NCBI RefSeq assembly: GCF_000802205.1
Contig: NZ_CP012850.1
Coordinates: 372,001-436,000, forward strand
From: Candidatus Nitrosocosmicus oleophilus
Lineage (GTDB): Archaea; Thermoproteota; Nitrososphaeria; Nitrososphaerales; Nitrososphaeraceae
Direction: 5' to 3'
DNA length: 64,000 bases
The notes under the pieces were generated by a model that was given only the letters and a program-made list of their open reading frames with translations, made no database searches and was not told the origin of the DNA. Positions 42,693 to 51,898 of this stretch are shown here, piece by piece; the stretch's first letter is position 1, and each line of letters begins with the position of its first letter. The position numbers and the translations under genes are program-made.

Positions 42693-44524
42693 TCGCCTCT
42701 AGCAGTTTTTGCTACAAAATTTGTATCGGTTCCATAGTCTTTGTAAAAATCAGGGGCGGTGGAAAATGCGGGTAACTCAATTATAGGTAAAAGTAGCTTC
42801 TTCATGTCATCTACATTCTTAATTTCGCCAGATCCATTTCCATTTGAAATTTTGTAAATCCATTCATTTAATTTTTCATTACCTGTCCTTTCTTTTTTGA
42901 AATATTCAAATATTTTAAGAACTACGTCCAGCACCTTTTTAGCTGGAACACGCATGATTGCCTTGCCCAGTTCGCCATTCTCGCCAGTACTACCCGCAAA
43001 AAGCATGGTATAGATTGGAACCATGGATGTTCCAATCCTAGTAGCACCACCATAGAAACCGATAGTTGCGACCTCATGCTGTCCACAAGAATTAGGACAT
43101 CCGCTAATTTTGATAGAAGAATCAACAAAGTCTTTATCCAAATCAACATTTAATTCCAAAAATTTACTTTGGATTTCTTTTGCAAGCCTATGAGAATTAG
43201 TAATAGCTAGATTACATGATGTAGTTCCGGAACAACCTACAGTAGATACAATGGTATTTGCACCAGGATTTCCTAATCCATTGCCGGATAGTTTTTGGAA
43301 AACCTTTGGTAATTGATCTGCTTTTATATATCGGACCAGAAAGTTTTGCTGAGGAGTCGTTCGGGCTTTTTTTTCTAGCGAAAATTCCCTGATACATTCT
43401 GCAAAAATCCGTAACTGACTAGAGGTGATATCGCCTGCACCTAAGGTTATATACACACTGTAATAACCAGATTGTTTCTGAGCAACAACATTGGTATTTA
43501 GCCATCGAGTATATGGTGTGTCGCCAGAATTGGAATTTATTACAGGTAATGTAATTTTACTCTTCGTAGAGGTAGAGGAAATTGAAGTATTATTCAAATC
43601 TCCAGTATTCAAAAAACCATCATATGATTTTCTTGTGGGTATAGAAATTGTTGCTTCAACCAGGATTCGTTCCTTCAATAATAAGCCCTGAAATTTTTCC
43701 CATCCGATTTCACTGACCAAATAACGCATTCTATTTCTTGCAAGATTTTCTCTATTTCCTAGTCGATCATATAGTCGAATTGTAGCTATAGAAGTAGATA
43801 AAAGCCTAGAATCTGGAGTAAACTCCTCTAATAAATGACCTATAAAAGAGGCAGCGCCTAAGCCGCCTCCCAAGTAGACCCGGAAGCCCCTTACTCCATC
43901 ACGGACTGTAGGAACTAGGCCCACGTCGGCTATCCTTACATAACCATGTTCTGGACAACATGAAAAATTAAATTTAAATTTTCTGGGAAGATTCTGACAA
44001 ATAGGATTTCTTAGAAAAAACCTCGCTATTGCTTTAGCGTAAGGAGTAGTATCAAATGGTTCATTAGGACATACTCCTGCAAAATGACTGCACATTACAT
44101 TTCTAATGGTATTACCGCAAGCCTCCCTAGAAGTAAGTCCTACTTCAGCTAAACCGCGAAATACTTCACTTACATCTTCTAATTGCACCCAGTGCAATTG
44201 AATATTTTGTCTGGTAGATACATGCGCAGATCCGATTGAGAATGATTCTGATAGACTGGCAACCTTTTCAAGCTGGGTAGGCGTGATGTCACCACCTGGA
44301 ACCTTTATTCTTATCATACTAAATTCACTATTTAATCTAGAGCCATATGCACCGTTTTGAAGTCTAAAACGCCTAAATTCATCTGCATTCAATTTATCTT
44401 GACGATATAGCTTTACCTTATTAGCAAAATATTCAGATTCTTCTGCTAAACCCCATTTTTCATTAGTCTCGAGTTCTTTATTTTTCGCTGAAGAAAGAAC
44501 ATCATAATCAATAGATTTTGCCAA
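42680..44524 (-). CDS. siroheme sulfite/nitrite reductase
   Basis: 614 residues from a TTG at 44524, 7 bases downstream of a predicted transcription start (TATA at about 44550-44562). A frame to 44548 also starts with TTG. Two ferredoxin-like halves are visible: NGAYGSRLNSEFSMIRIKVPGG and the repeat DTPYTRWLNTNVVAQKQ. The siroheme-[4Fe-4S] motifs are TVGCSGTTSCNLA (C-x5-C) and SGCPNSCGQHE (C-x3-C). The first half has GNTIRNVMCSHFAG. Family members reduce sulfite or nitrite with ferredoxin. The rhodanese partner favours sulfite assimilation; nitrite cannot be ruled out from motifs alone. Confidence 0.92.
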   Translation of the reverse strand: MAKSIDYDVLSSAKNKELETNEKWGLAEESEYFANKVKLYRQDKLNADEFRRFRLQNGAYGSRLNSEFSMIRIKVPGGDITPTQLEKVASLSESFSIGSAHVSTRQNIQLHWVQLEDVSEVFRGLAEVGLTSREACGNTIRNVMCSHFAGVCPNEPFDTTPYAKAIARFFLRNPICQNLPRKFKFNFSCCPEHGYVRIADVGLVPTVRDGVRGFRVYLGGGLGAASFIGHLLEEFTPDSRLLSTSIATIRLYDRLGNRENLARNRMRYLVSEIGWEKFQGLLLKERILVEATISIPTRKSYDGFLNTGDLNNTSISSTSTKSKITLPVINSNSGDTPYTRWLNTNVVAQKQSGYYSVYITLGAGDITSSQLRIFAECIREFSLEKKARTTPQQNFLVRYIKADQLPKVFQKLSGNGLGNPGANTIVSTVGCSGTTSCNLAITNSHRLAKEIQSKFLELNVDLDKDFVDSSIKISGCPNSCGQHEVATIGFYGGATRIGTSMVPIYTMLFAGSTGENGELGKAIMRVPAKKVLDVVLKIFEYFKKERTGNEKLNEWIYKISNGNGSGEIKNVDDMKKLLLPIIELPAFSTAPDFYKDYGTDTNFVAKTARGECAA

Positions 44525-44665
44525 CGTTAATAATATTGTGTTTAACAAACCTTATATTTTTTATGGAATAGGCTTATTTGACACATATTGAGCAATTTTC
44601 GGATTCATACACTAATTCAAATTTAGAAAAACTTATAGTTACAATTAAAAAACCTATATTAAGGT

Positions 44666-44791
44666 GGGGTCGTAGCGAAGCCAGGCATCGCAACGGGCTC
44701 CAGATCAAATAATGGGCAATTATTGAAGAAACCCGTGGATCAGGGGTTCAAATAATATAAGTATATATTAGAACAATTCCCTTCGGCCCCA
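44666..44791 (+). tRNA. tRNA-Trp (CCA) with two introns
   Basis: Acceptor stem GGGGTCG/CGGCCCC, D stem GCGA/TCGC, anticodon stem ACGGG/CCCGT and T stem AGGGG/CCCTT all pair. The anticodon loop starts CTCCAG, anticodon CCA. A 27-base insertion after position 37 (ATCAAATAATGG... to GAAGAA) is the usual place for an archaeal intron and is bracketed by sequence able to form a bulge-helix-bulge. The T loop is 32 bases instead of 7, which implies a second intron of 25 bases (containing AATATAAGTATATATTAG). Removing both leaves a normal 74-nt tRNA with discriminator A. CCA is not encoded. Confidence 0.88.
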
Positions 44792-45036
44792 TCTTCCCTC
44801 AATCATTCTGGAGTTTACACACAATGACAATGAAAAATAAACTAGACATTTAATAGATTAAAAGGAAAATGGTTGTTACATAATTATCAAAAATTAGCAA
44901 TAATAAATTATTACATACATGTACATATATTATATTAAATGGATAGAAACATGCGATCCAATTAAAACAAAGTGAAGATATGAGTATGAACCGATATAAA
45001 CTCTGAAAAGACGAATATTAACAAAATTTTAGAAAA

Positions 45037-45354
45037 TTATTTGTTCTTCTTGAAGCTAAAATAACAAGAATGACATCGATCTTTACCATAAATAACTCCA
45101 GAGTTACCACACTCAGAGCATTTTTTTTCATTATCAACAGTGGAATCCAAGGATTTTATCTTTTGAATACATTTGTTACACAACGGAGCATCCAAATTAT
45201 GGCTAGATATGAAGACTTCCCCACATTGTGAACATCTGAAACTATAAATTTTTCCTCTAGGTTTCCATTTCTTGAATGGATTAGCTGTAAAAGTATATAG
45301 TATTCTTCTAAATGGATTGGCCATAAAGTACATTATATTTATGCAATCAGACAT
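45037..45354 (-). CDS. small protein with two zinc-ribbon motifs
   Basis: 105 residues. Two zinc-binding knuckle pairs are visible: FRCSQCGEVF...PLCNKCIQ (about 39-65) and KKCSECGNSG...RCHSCYF (about 76-100). Each is C-x2-C...C-x2-C. The N-terminus before residue 30 is basic (NPFKKWKPRGK). The start is uncertain: the ATG at 45354, or an ATG at 45324 (ANPFRRILYTF). Such small double-ribbon proteins often bind nucleic acid or ribosomes. Not recognised further. Confidence 0.65.
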   Translation of the reverse strand: MSDCINIMYFMANPFRRILYTFTANPFKKWKPRGKIYSFRCSQCGEVFISSHNLDAPLCNKCIQKIKSLDSTVDNEKKCSECGNSGVIYGKDRCHSCYFSFKKNK

Positions 45355-45409
45355 TTTAGTTTAATGGCATAGGAAATTCAAGAAAGGATACTACAACCAA
45401 AGCAGAGAA

Positions 45410-45679
45410 CTATAAGCTTCTATATAGTTGTCTATTCCCTATACGGATAAAAAAAACTCCCGAGGAAATCAATATCAAAGAAATAAATAAAAATAAAGGA
45501 TTTATCAATTGTCTAAGATATTCAGGTGCACTTGAAAGGTAATTGCAGTTCTCCTCACAAATTTTTGTAACTGGAAACAGTAGTAAAATCAATCCAAATA
45601 AAATCAACATAATGACTCCAGCCGTAGAGATCAAAGCACCGATCTTTATCATACGACGATATCTCAATGAAGTACCCAT
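45410..45679 (-). CDS. small membrane protein with two transmembrane helices
   Basis: 89 residues. The N-terminus is basic (RYRRMIKIG). A first transmembrane helix (about 12-37), an exported loop with two cysteines (ICEENCNYLSSAPEYL) and a second helix (about 58-80) follow. No conserved domain is recognised. It is 20 bases downstream of the next unknown gene on the same strand. Confidence 0.55.
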   Translation of the reverse strand: MGTSLRYRRMIKIGALISTAGVIMLILFGLILLLFPVTKICEENCNYLSSAPEYLRQLINPLFLFISLILISSGVFFIRIGNRQLYRSL

Positions 45680-45699
45680 CTAACAATCTTACCTTAATA

Positions 45700-46338
45700 C
45701 TAATATTCAAGTTTAGATGCATCTATAGTAACGTATTTGTATTCACCATTTTGTGAGACCCTATTGAATTGTTTGTTATAGTATAAAAAAGGAACATCGT
45801 CTTTCGTATGAAGATCCCAAATCTTATGTACTTGATCGAAATATACTTTTCTTTTTTTCATTTTGCGTCTAATTATTTCATGACATATTATGTGAGATAT
45901 TTTTGCACAATTATTATCAGCAAAAAACTTTTCATTTTTGAAATCTGAAGAAAAAACTTTGGGTCTCAACCAAGCGGCTAGTCCAAAATTCTCACCATGA
46001 TATACATCCATACGACAATCCGACCATAAAGGTCCAAAATAAGTGAGATAGAAATGAAATATGGAGAAACCCCTTTCTCGATGATCTCTTAATAGATATG
46101 CGAGATTAATCCTATCGAATAATCGTCCAGGAATTACGGGTAAGATATCAACCTCTACAGATAAATCTTCTTTAAATTCACGTTTGATCCACCACTGAAA
46201 GAATCGCACCATCGAAGAAACATAACCCCAATCTTCTTGATATCGCTTCTTCCATTCTTCATTTTTTGATACATAAATAAAAAAAAGCTTATCTTGCAAT
46301 AATAACCACACATCATACATCAATAAAATTTTTGACAC
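45700..46338 (-). CDS. uncharacterised 212-residue protein
   Basis: GTG start at 46338; an ATG six codons later (46320) is possible. Rich in Trp, Tyr and Phe. The segment CAKISHIICHEIIRRKMKKRKVY contains HxxxHE, which could be a metal site or part of a zinc-dependent hydrolase, but the rest of a protease motif is not evident. GYVSSMVRFFQWWIKREFKEDL and GFSIFHFYLTYFGPLWSDCRMDVYHGENFGLAAW look conserved and enzyme-like. I cannot assign a family. It shares direction with two small genes downstream. Confidence 0.6.
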   Translation of the reverse strand: MSKILLMYDVWLLLQDKLFFIYVSKNEEWKKRYQEDWGYVSSMVRFFQWWIKREFKEDLSVEVDILPVIPGRLFDRINLAYLLRDHRERGFSIFHFYLTYFGPLWSDCRMDVYHGENFGLAAWLRPKVFSSDFKNEKFFADNNCAKISHIICHEIIRRKMKKRKVYFDQVHKIWDLHTKDDVPFLYYNKQFNRVSQNGEYKYVTIDASKLEY

Positions 46339-46408
46339 GTTAAAAGTCTACTAAAAACCCATTCGTATACAAAAAGTTCATAATTTAGGAGCAATATAGA
46401 CAAATTAG

Positions 46409-46816
46409 ATGTCATTTAGAAAATTAGGCGCTGTAATACTTTTAGTTTCAGATATGAATAAATCTGTTCAATTCTATAGAGAAACTCTAAATTTGCCATT
46501 AAAAAAAGAATCTGACGAGTGGACAGAATTTTTCAATAAAGAAACAGTATTGGCATTACATCCAGCTAAACACAAAGAAAATCTGAAATCGGGCCAACAT
46601 ATTCTACTTGGTTTTTCTGCAAGTGATTTTGATAACACAATCAATAAACTAAAAGAGAAAGGTGTAGTTTTTTTTAAAAATCCTAAGGAAGAAGGTTTTG
46701 GAAAGCATGCAATAATAGAAGATCCAGACGGTCATCTAATTTCAATTGTAAAACTAAAAAGCACTCAAAGTGAAGAGGATGGATTTGATTTTTTGGGGTT
46801 AGTTGGTGCAGAATAG
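46409..46816 (+). CDS. VOC/glyoxalase-superfamily protein
   Basis: 135 residues of the vicinal oxygen chelate fold: two beta-alpha-beta-beta-beta modules, KLGAVILLVSDMNKSVQFYRETLNLPL and GQHILLGFSASDFDNTINKLKEKGVVFFKNP, then GKHAIIEDPDGHLISIVKL. Candidate metal residues are His52 region (LALHPAKH) and Glu/Asp in EDPDGH. The family includes glyoxalase I, dioxygenases and resistance proteins. The substrate is not predictable. ATG start; a short promoter gap to the previous divergent gene. Confidence 0.88.
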   Translation: MSFRKLGAVILLVSDMNKSVQFYRETLNLPLKKESDEWTEFFNKETVLALHPAKHKENLKSGQHILLGFSASDFDNTINKLKEKGVVFFKNPKEEGFGKHAIIEDPDGHLISIVKLKSTQSEEDGFDFLGLVGAE

Positions 46817-46987
46817 ATAAATCATCAATATATTTTATATAAACAAATAACGATGCAATGTAACAATTTGTATATAACAAAATTGTATCAGACGAGAATA
46901 CAATATCAAATATCGTACAAAACTCAGGCTATGCTAATCAACATTTCAAAGGGGTTTTGAAAAGGGAAGCACTAGTGATGGATCGAA

Positions 46988-48478
46988 TTATGGGACTTTT
47001 TTACCTGGATTTAGTAAATTTAGTGGATCAAATGACTTTTTGAGAGAACTAAAATAGCTATAAACGAAATTATTGTATACATTTTTTATGAATGGGGTCC
47101 TGGTTATTCCATCACCATGTTCAGCCGTGATAGTTCCACGATATTCAAATACTTTTCTAAAAGTTTCGTAAGTCATTTTTTGTAGAATCCTCGCTTGTTT
47201 GGAATGAAGATCACCTTCAGAATTATTATGATTATCTAAAATGGGACGCGTATGAAGATTTCCATTACCTACATGACCGTATATAACATATTGTAGATCA
47301 TACTTGTTATAGAGTGACAAAAGATAAACAACATATTCATGAAGATGATCGATTGAGACAGCAGTATCCTCTATTATAGTAAATTGTCTTCTGTTTCCTA
47401 CGGTATTTTTTATAGCCATGTTCAACGCATTTTTCCTCGAGTGCCATAATTTATTTATTGAAACTATGTCATGAGCATGTTCTACAATCTTGCCGCCAGG
47501 ATATATACTCCTTTTTAGCAAATCATGTGTGTCAGAGATTTTGTCCCGAAATTGATAAAAATACTCTATAAATAGCAAACAACCATTCTCATTTACCGTA
47601 TTCAATTTAATTGAAGAATCCATAACGGAATAATCCAAAAGTTCAACTGCTACAGGTACAGTAGAGAGAATTTTTTTGGTATATAAACAAGCAGACAAGA
47701 CATCAGAAAAATACACTAAGAAAAGAGATCTGAAAATGGGTAGGTCCAATATCTTTAATCTAAGAGAATCGAAAATTGATAATGTTCCCTCTGAAGCTGC
47801 AAAAATATTTTGAGGTTTGAATTCGGGAGCAAAAACAGAATCTAATCTATAACCACATGAGTTCTTACTGACATCAGGATAATATGAAGCTAATTTATCT
47901 TGAATAGAAATTATGGGTGATAGAATTTTTTTTAATCTACTATCACAAACACCATTTTCAGCAAAACCTTCCTCTCCGTTTGAATAGATAAAGTCAACAC
48001 GATCCAAATATTTAAGGACACTCCCATATCCTAAACCATGTGGTCCAGAAGAATTATTTGAAACCATCCCTCCAATAGTGCAATAATTACTACTTGCAGG
48101 ATCTGGTGGTAAAAACTTGTTTTGTTTTTTTAATTCTTTATCCAAGATACCCTTAACTACACCAGGTTGAACGGTTACAGTTCCAGATTGGATATCCAAA
48201 TCAAGAATCTTGTTCATATATTTAGTAAAATCTAAAATCAATCCATTGGATAGGCTTTGACCAAGTAAACTTGTGCCTGCACCACGACAAGCAACAGACA
48301 AGGCATTTTTGCTAGCACAATTCAAAGACGTTACTATATCCGTCTTATCTTTTGGGAAACAAACTAATTCGGGGTAAATTTGATGATAGCTTGAATCTAC
48401 AGAATAATAATCTCTAATCCAGGATTCATTAGAAATATCACCACTGTAGGAAAGCTTTAGTTCATCATATACATCCAT
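46988..48478 (-). CDS. FAD-binding oxidoreductase (GlcD/D-lactate dehydrogenase family)
   Basis: 496 residues. The FAD-binding region is visible: CASKNALSVACRGAGTSLLGQSLSNGLILDFTKYMNKIL, and PDPASSNYCTIGGMVSNNSSGPHGLGYGSVLKYL. The C-terminal catalytic region has YVIYGHVGNGNLHTRPIL and TAEHGDGITRTPF. The C-terminus (LKKSFDPLNLLNPGKK) ends the FAD-linked oxidase domain, so no fused iron-sulfur part exists. It oxidises a 2-hydroxy acid such as glycolate or D-lactate. No GlcF-type partner is adjacent. ATG start. Confidence 0.92.
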   Translation of the reverse strand: MDVYDELKLSYSGDISNESWIRDYYSVDSSYHQIYPELVCFPKDKTDIVTSLNCASKNALSVACRGAGTSLLGQSLSNGLILDFTKYMNKILDLDIQSGTVTVQPGVVKGILDKELKKQNKFLPPDPASSNYCTIGGMVSNNSSGPHGLGYGSVLKYLDRVDFIYSNGEEGFAENGVCDSRLKKILSPIISIQDKLASYYPDVSKNSCGYRLDSVFAPEFKPQNIFAASEGTLSIFDSLRLKILDLPIFRSLFLVYFSDVLSACLYTKKILSTVPVAVELLDYSVMDSSIKLNTVNENGCLLFIEYFYQFRDKISDTHDLLKRSIYPGGKIVEHAHDIVSINKLWHSRKNALNMAIKNTVGNRRQFTIIEDTAVSIDHLHEYVVYLLSLYNKYDLQYVIYGHVGNGNLHTRPILDNHNNSEGDLHSKQARILQKMTYETFRKVFEYRGTITAEHGDGITRTPFIKNVYNNFVYSYFSSLKKSFDPLNLLNPGKKVP

Positions 48479-48828
48479 TGAATAATTTAATACCTATATA
48501 CAATATAATATTTTTAGTGTAAGAAGAAAAAAGAATTACTTCATGAAAATCTTTATTTATTTTTTATCTCGATATAAGAACCTTAATTGGTTTTTGATCA
48601 ATAGAAGGGAAAGAAAAAAGTGTGGTTAACAATGACATTAAAAAGGTATTCAAGTGAATGGAAAACATTCTACATATGGTTACCAAAGACCAATAGTTAG
48701 TATAAGGATGACAGTAAAATAAATACCAACATTCATAAAAATTTGATCTACTGTTCATCATTAGTGAGTAAGGTTTTGTAATATGGTCTACCATATTTAT
48801 ACCTGATATTTCAATCATAAGGATTGTA
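48479..48828. other. intergenic region between divergent genes
   Basis: 350 AT-rich bases upstream of the YVTN gene and of the FAD oxidase gene. It contains TATA-like tracts near both ends and a spurious minus-strand frame that crosses into the YVTN gene start. Nothing else is recognised. Confidence 0.45.
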
Positions 48829-49893
48829 ATGAAAGTAAAACACGGGTTTCTGGGGATACTAATCATAACTTTGATACTTACTTCTACTTATCCAGGAGTT
48901 TTTTTAGGACTAGAATGGGTTTGGGCTAGCAATACGGTTATTTCAACAGTTGATGTGGGGGAACGCCCGTCTGCTCTGGCGTTTAACCCAAGCAATAATA
49001 ACATCTATGTGGCTAATACAAATTCAAATGATGTCTCTGTTATAGAAAGCTCTAGCAATACGGTTATTTCAACAGTTGATGTTGGAGATGGTCCATCTGC
49101 TCTGGCGTTTAACCCAAGCAATAATAACATCTATGTGGCTAATGCATTATCAGATGATGTCTCTGTTATAGAAAGCTCTAGCAATACGGTTATTTCAACA
49201 GTTGATGTTGGAGATGGTCCATCTGCTCTGGCGTTTAACCCAAGCAATAATAACATCTATGTGGCTAATGCATATTCGAATAATGTCTCTGTTATAGAAA
49301 GCTCTAGCAATACGGTTATTTCAACAGTTGATGTGGGGGAACGCCCGTCTGCTCTGGCGTTTAACCCAAGCAATAATAACATCTATGTGGCTAATGCATA
49401 TTCGAATAATGTCTCTGTTATAGAAAGCTCTAGCAATACGGTTATTTCAACAGTTGATGTGGGGGAACGCCCGTCTGCTCTGGCGTTTAACCCAAGCAAT
49501 AATAACATCTATGTGACCAACCTGGTGTCAGATGATGTCTCTGTTATAGAAAGCTCTAGCAATACGGTTATTTCAACAGTTGATGTTGGAGATGGTCCAT
49601 CTGCTCTGGCGTTTAACCCAAGCAATAATAACATCTATGTGGCTAATGCATATTCGAATAATGTCTCTGTTATAGAAAGCTCTAGCAATACGGTTATTTC
49701 AACAGTTGATGTTGGAGATGGTCCATCTGCTCTGGCGTTTAACCCAAGCAATAATAACATCTATGTGACCAACCCAGTGTCAGATGATGTCTCTGTTATA
49801 GAAACAACGGGCTCCAAACCTATTGTTGATGCAATATCCGATCAATCAATAAGCATTAGAAATTTAGTTCTTTCGTATGGAAACAATATGTAG
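48829..49893 (+). CDS. secreted seven-repeat YVTN beta-propeller protein
   Basis: 354 residues. Signal peptide 1-33. Seven 42-residue repeats (NTVISTVDVG, PSALAFNPSNNNIYV[AT]N, DVSVIESS) form a complete seven-bladed propeller of the YVTN type. The tail (KPIVDAISDQSISIRNL) starts like a linker to a further surface domain but stops after 30 residues, so the gene may be truncated. YVTN proteins are surface-layer-associated adhesion or scaffold proteins in archaea. ATG start. Confidence 0.9.
   Translation: MKVKHGFLGILIITLILTSTYPGVFLGLEWVWASNTVISTVDVGERPSALAFNPSNNNIYVANTNSNDVSVIESSSNTVISTVDVGDGPSALAFNPSNNNIYVANALSDDVSVIESSSNTVISTVDVGDGPSALAFNPSNNNIYVANAYSNNVSVIESSSNTVISTVDVGERPSALAFNPSNNNIYVANAYSNNVSVIESSSNTVISTVDVGERPSALAFNPSNNNIYVTNLVSDDVSVIESSSNTVISTVDVGDGPSALAFNPSNNNIYVANAYSNNVSVIESSSNTVISTVDVGDGPSALAFNPSNNNIYVTNPVSDDVSVIETTGSKPIVDAISDQSISIRNLVLSYGNNM
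48928..49809 (+). repeat. 126-bp coding tandem repeat, seven copies
   Basis: Seven 126-base units with large identical blocks. They differ in only two short cassettes: GTGGGGGAACGCCCG versus GTTGGAGATGGTCCA, and the segment before GATGTCTCTG (three or four alternatives such as GCATATTCGAAT or CCAGTGTCAGAT). The mosaic of the same cassettes across units implies gene conversion or unequal crossing-over. Confidence 0.95.
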
Positions 49894-50325
49894 ACGATGA
49901 TGATCTTCTATAACACATCAATTGAGATGCATTAGATTATCTTAAATATTATGGACACCGGATGTCAGAAAAACGTACTCTCATTACAGTAAAGCATAAG
50001 TAGAATTAAATTGCATGTTAAACCAATTGCAGTATATAAACAAAGAATAGAACATGAACCGGATGAAGTATAATAAAAATAACTCCAAGAATTCAACTAC
50101 AACCAACCGAAGACTTCATAGGTTTAAGAAGCAACATAAATGTGTAAACTAAAATTAGTAACCAAAGCATTGTACTATCAAAATAAGAAGATCGTCTAAG
50201 ATATTCTATTCACATATATATTTATTCATTGACAACCATCAAATAAGATATCAGAGTCCTAGAAAATTATCAAGAAGACAAAATAAATTATTTTCGTCTT
50301 ATTTGATCAAAATTAAAATGAGAAA
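49894..50325. other. intergenic region between convergent genes
   Basis: 432 AT-rich bases after the YVTN gene and before the stop of map. Only a 32-codon basic frame (near 50054) occurs; it has no supporting evidence. The beginning may be the eroded end of the YVTN gene. Confidence 0.4.
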
Positions 50326-51219
50326 CTATTTTGTAATTATATGACTCATATTCTCCAATATAAAGACTGTATGTTCCGCCTGAGATACAACTTTGTTATT
50401 ACCTTCAACAAGAATAGGATAGGATCTGATATTCTTCTTCTTAATAAGATAGTCCAACATTTCACGAGCCTTAGATTCAGTAAAATCATTTACTAGCCAA
50501 CGTAACGCAAATGGAAGTGTCTTAAATCTATTCCACAAATATACGATAAATTCATCCGTGTCCTTATTTTTCGTAGGTTTTCTTGATACTAGTGAAAAAA
50601 TATTTTTGATCTTACCCTCATAAACTACGCCTAGTCCGTCTTTAGTTGTTACAAATGGTTCTATTGCGTAGGCCTGATTAGGCATTAGTGAAAATGAAGG
50701 TCCGTAAGTCTTAATGTTAGGGATAGATTTTCCGGCATGTATGACATACTGTTCTAAAGAGTGTCCACTAAGATTTTGAATCGGTTTTAGACCATTATAT
50801 GTTATGGTATTCTCAATTATTTTTCCAATCTCACTCGATTTAGTAGCACTTTTTGCAATCTTGGTAGCTTCATCTAATGACAATTCTGCTATTTTTATTA
50901 ATTGATCATATTTTGAATCATATGAAATAGAAACTGCGGTATCTGCAACGTAACCATTTATATGCACACCTAAATCAATTTTAACAACGTCAGTATCCTT
51001 TATTACAATTTGATCGTCAGGTTCGGCAGTATAATGAGCAGCTATCTCATTCAAACTAATATTAACAGGAAAAGCAGGTTGACCTCCTCGCTCATTTATT
51101 TCGCTCTCGATAGAATCACATATTTCATAAAGCGTCCTACCGACATGATTTTTTTTCCTAGCGTTTTCTCTAACTTGAGCAGCTATATGACCTGCACGAA
51201 TATAATTATCTAGAGACAT
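50326..51219 (-). CDS. map: methionine aminopeptidase, type II
   Basis: 297 residues with the pita-bread fold. Metal ligands are in VVKIDLGVHINGYVADTA (two Asp), LSGHSLEQYVIHAGKSIPN (His), YAIEPFVT (Glu) and QAEHTVFILE (Glu). The 60-residue insertion before the last Glu is typical of type II. It removes initiator Met from nascent proteins in the cytoplasm. ATG start. A 10-base repeat and tRNA-Pro lie upstream on the opposite strand. Confidence 0.96.
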   Translation of the reverse strand: MSLDNYIRAGHIAAQVRENARKKNHVGRTLYEICDSIESEINERGGQPAFPVNISLNEIAAHYTAEPDDQIVIKDTDVVKIDLGVHINGYVADTAVSISYDSKYDQLIKIAELSLDEATKIAKSATKSSEIGKIIENTITYNGLKPIQNLSGHSLEQYVIHAGKSIPNIKTYGPSFSLMPNQAYAIEPFVTTKDGLGVVYEGKIKNIFSLVSRKPTKNKDTDEFIVYLWNRFKTLPFALRWLVNDFTESKAREMLDYLIKKKNIRSYPILVEGNNKVVSQAEHTVFILENMSHIITK

Positions 51220-51239
51220 GAATTAGAGATAATAACCCC

Positions 51240-51280
51240 CCACAATATAACAATATAACAATATAACAATATAACAATAA
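51240..51280. repeat. 10-bp tandem repeat, about four copies
   Basis: The unit AATATAACAA is repeated about four times between the map start and tRNA-Pro, in the expected promoter zone of both genes. Repeat-number changes here could alter promoter spacing. Confidence 0.85.
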
Positions 51281-51345
51281 TGCAAATAATGATTTATATT
51301 AATTGAAATAAGATTAAAATTAGACAAAAAATTTCTCATTAGAAA

Positions 51346-51419
51346 GGGATCGTAGTCTAGCTTGGTAGGATGCCAGCCTTGGGCGCTGGAGGTCGTCGGT
51401 TCAAATCCGGCCGGTCCCA
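51346..51419 (+). tRNA. tRNA-Pro (TGG)
   Basis: A 74-nt cloverleaf: acceptor GGGATCG/CGGTCCC, D arm with GCTTGGTAGGAT, anticodon stem CCAGC/GCTGG with loop CTTGGGC (anticodon TGG), T arm GTCGG TTCAAAT CCGGC and discriminator A. No intron. CCA is not encoded. Confidence 0.95.
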
Positions 51420-51454
51420 TTATTAATTAATAGCCAGAAACAAAAAGAAAAAAA

Positions 51455-51859
51455 CTATACTCTTCTGCCTCTACGACCCCCAGGTTTTCTAGTAGTATCA
51501 TGAGGAACCGGTGTAACGTCATCTATTCTACCTATACGAAATCCAGCCCGAGCCAGGGCTCTTATAGCAGCCTGAGCACCAGGGCCAGGAATTCTTGGTC
51601 CAACCCCACCCACTGCTCTTACGCGTATATGGAGTGCATTAATACCCTTTGTTTTGGCAGCGTCAGCTGCAGAAACGGCAGATTTCATAGCTGCGTATGG
51701 GGAAGATTCGTAACGATCTGCTGTTACATGGCGTCCACCCGAACTAATGGAAATAGTTTCTGCACCACTTATGTCAGTTATATGGACTAAAGTATTATTA
51801 TAACTACTAAAAATATGGGCTACCCCCCATTTATACTGAGTAATTTCCTCTTGTGACAT
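51455..51859 (-). CDS. rps11: 30S ribosomal protein S11
   Basis: 134 residues, with the family core [44 protein letters not shown] and [37 protein letters not shown]. The basic end ([13 protein letters not shown]) is the archaeal/eukaryotic form. It binds 16S rRNA at the platform. It lies between tRNA-Pro and thiL. In many archaea it is part of a longer S13-S4-S11 operon, but here those genes are not adjacent. Confidence 0.97.
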   Translation of the reverse strand: MSQEEITQYKWGVAHIFSSYNNTLVHITDISGAETISISSGGRHVTADRYESSPYAAMKSAVSAADAAKTKGINALHIRVRAVGGVGPRIPGPGAQAAIRALARAGFRIGRIDDVTPVPHDTTRKPGGRRGRRV

Positions 51860-51898
51860 GAATGTAGAATTTTTTGATTGTCACATTTAAAAACCTTC

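Noticed and set aside
48564-48866. 100-residue minus-strand frame
   Set aside because: It crosses the start of the YVTN gene and its promoter, and has low-complexity composition with no coding features.
50054-50155. 32-codon basic plus-strand frame in an intergenic region
   Set aside because: No ribosome site, promoter or similarity that I can recognise; length is within chance.
51223-51420. 65-residue minus-strand frame beginning MGPAGFEPTT
   Set aside because: It is antisense to tRNA-Pro, a well-known source of false genes.
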